Shown here piece by piece: positions 63,637 to 64,000 of a stretch of 64,000 bases of DNA (position 1 is the stretch's first letter; each line of letters opens with the position of its first letter). The notes below the pieces were generated by a model. It was not told where the DNA came from. It did no database searches and was given only the letters and a program-made list of their open reading frames with translations. Made by a program: the position numbers and the translations under genes. Source of the DNA: Martinezella rhizogenes (GTDB lineage: Bacteria > Pseudomonadota > Alphaproteobacteria > Rhizobiales > Rhizobiaceae); assembly GCF_000799715.1 (NCBI RefSeq), contig NZ_JUHG01000011.1, forward strand, positions 682,001-746,000, written 5' to 3'.

Positions 63637-63963
63637 TCAACCGATTTTTTTGACATCTTTAAGCACCTGATCAATATTTTTTACTGCCACCTCAAGAGCC
63701 GATTTTGCCTCCTCAAGTGCTTTGACCGCTTGATAAGCAGCTCTGCCGGAAGAATAAGGACCTGGCGGCGGCAAATCGCCCCCAGAGGCAACGGGTGCCC
63801 ACGCAAACTTTGCGCCAGACACTACTTCAGCAACGCGCCCTTGGTTTACTCCGAACCAAGCCGCAATATCATGGTGTCTATCCCCTCGTTGATCCATACC
63901 TTTAACTAGTGACGCATCCGCTTCAGAAAGTCGTCTTCCGCTAGCTCTTGCTCTACCACTCAT
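63637..63963 (-). CDS. Small hypothetical protein with a possible helix-turn-helix
   Basis: This 108-residue basic protein is not recognised as a known family. Residues about 15-50 (EADASLVKGMDQRGDRHHDIAAWFGVNQGRVAEVVSG) look like a helix-turn-helix of the resolvase/homeodomain type. The end (YQAVKALEEAKSALEVAVKNIDQVLKDVKKIG) is a likely coiled coil. GGGAGG lies 5 bases before the ATG and a TTATAAT just upstream, so the promoter may be very close. Its codon use is AT-richer than that of its neighbours, hinting at recent gain. It ends 38 bases past uvrD, convergently. Confidence 0.65.
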   Translation of the reverse strand: MSGRARASGRRLSEADASLVKGMDQRGDRHHDIAAWFGVNQGRVAEVVSGAKFAWAPVASGGDLPPPGPYSSGRAAYQAVKALEEAKSALEVAVKNIDQVLKDVKKIG

Positions 63964-64000
63964 TGTCACCTCCCATTATAAGTTGCATATTATTACAACA

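Overview
The window looks like chromosome from a fast-growing Rhizobium (Rhizobiales, Alphaproteobacteria). The grounds are the GC-rich codon use, a circularly permuted two-piece tmRNA with an alphaproteobacterial tag (ANDNYAEARLAA), rhizobial gene neighbourhoods (thyA/folA/hflK/hflC/degP; ilvC; ilvB-ilvN; miaA/serB), and many short regulator/enzyme modules. No rRNA, tRNA, CRISPR array, insertion sequence or prophage was recognised.

Layout. 1-9969: the tail of an ABC substrate-binding protein, an aldo/keto reductase, a PLP aminotransferase, a vapBC toxin-antitoxin pair that runs into a methyltransferase, ilvC with a TetR regulator, an AraC regulator divergent from an alcohol dehydrogenase, and a type II NADH dehydrogenase. 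10090-19751: a run of small regulator-plus-target modules (Lrp/Asp-Glu racemase, a MarR-GNAT fusion, GNAT, TetR/MFS, HxlR/FAD monooxygenase/NmrA reductase, HxlR/GST), several with clear inverted repeats between or upstream of the genes. 20000-24392: pdxJ, a RecD2-like helicase and a cobalt-type nitrile hydratase operon headed by a LysE exporter. 24603-29060: an aldo/keto reductase, a KpsC-like single-module protein and ilvN/ilvB. ilvB is preceded by an attenuator with a leader peptide rich in branched-chain codons. 29389-33831: a HerA-like ATPase, miaA, serB and a GNAT.

33835-41691 is a minus-strand housekeeping block: a DegP protease, hflC/hflK, folA, an NADP-type dehydrogenase, a dienelactone hydrolase and thyA. 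41908-43440 holds ssrA (tmRNA), sspB (the adaptor that delivers tmRNA-tagged proteins to ClpXP), a DUF4169 gene and a ribbon-helix-helix gene. 43545-49667: a metallophosphoesterase, a very large AsmA protein and a GlcD-type FAD oxidase. 50026-52915: a four-gene polar amino acid ABC transporter. 52935-56216: an AraC/DUF2000 divergent pair, an OmpA lipoprotein and an isolated flagellin-like gene. 56465-60768: an RND efflux pump operon. 61127-63598: uvrD. 63637-63963: a small, AT-richer hypothetical gene with a possible helix-turn-helix.

The points most worth following are: (i) the ilvB leader, where promoter spacing puts transcription start at the leader AUG (a leaderless attenuator peptide); (ii) physical linkage of ssrA with sspB and two tiny conserved genes; (iii) nearly the same half-site (TGGACAYCG) in inverted repeats before a MarR-GNAT regulator and before the lysE/nitrile hydratase operon 12 kb away; (iv) paired inverted repeats between an Lrp regulator and an Asp/Glu racemase; (v) a vapBC-methyltransferase operon with a perfect operator-like repeat overlapping the vapB start.
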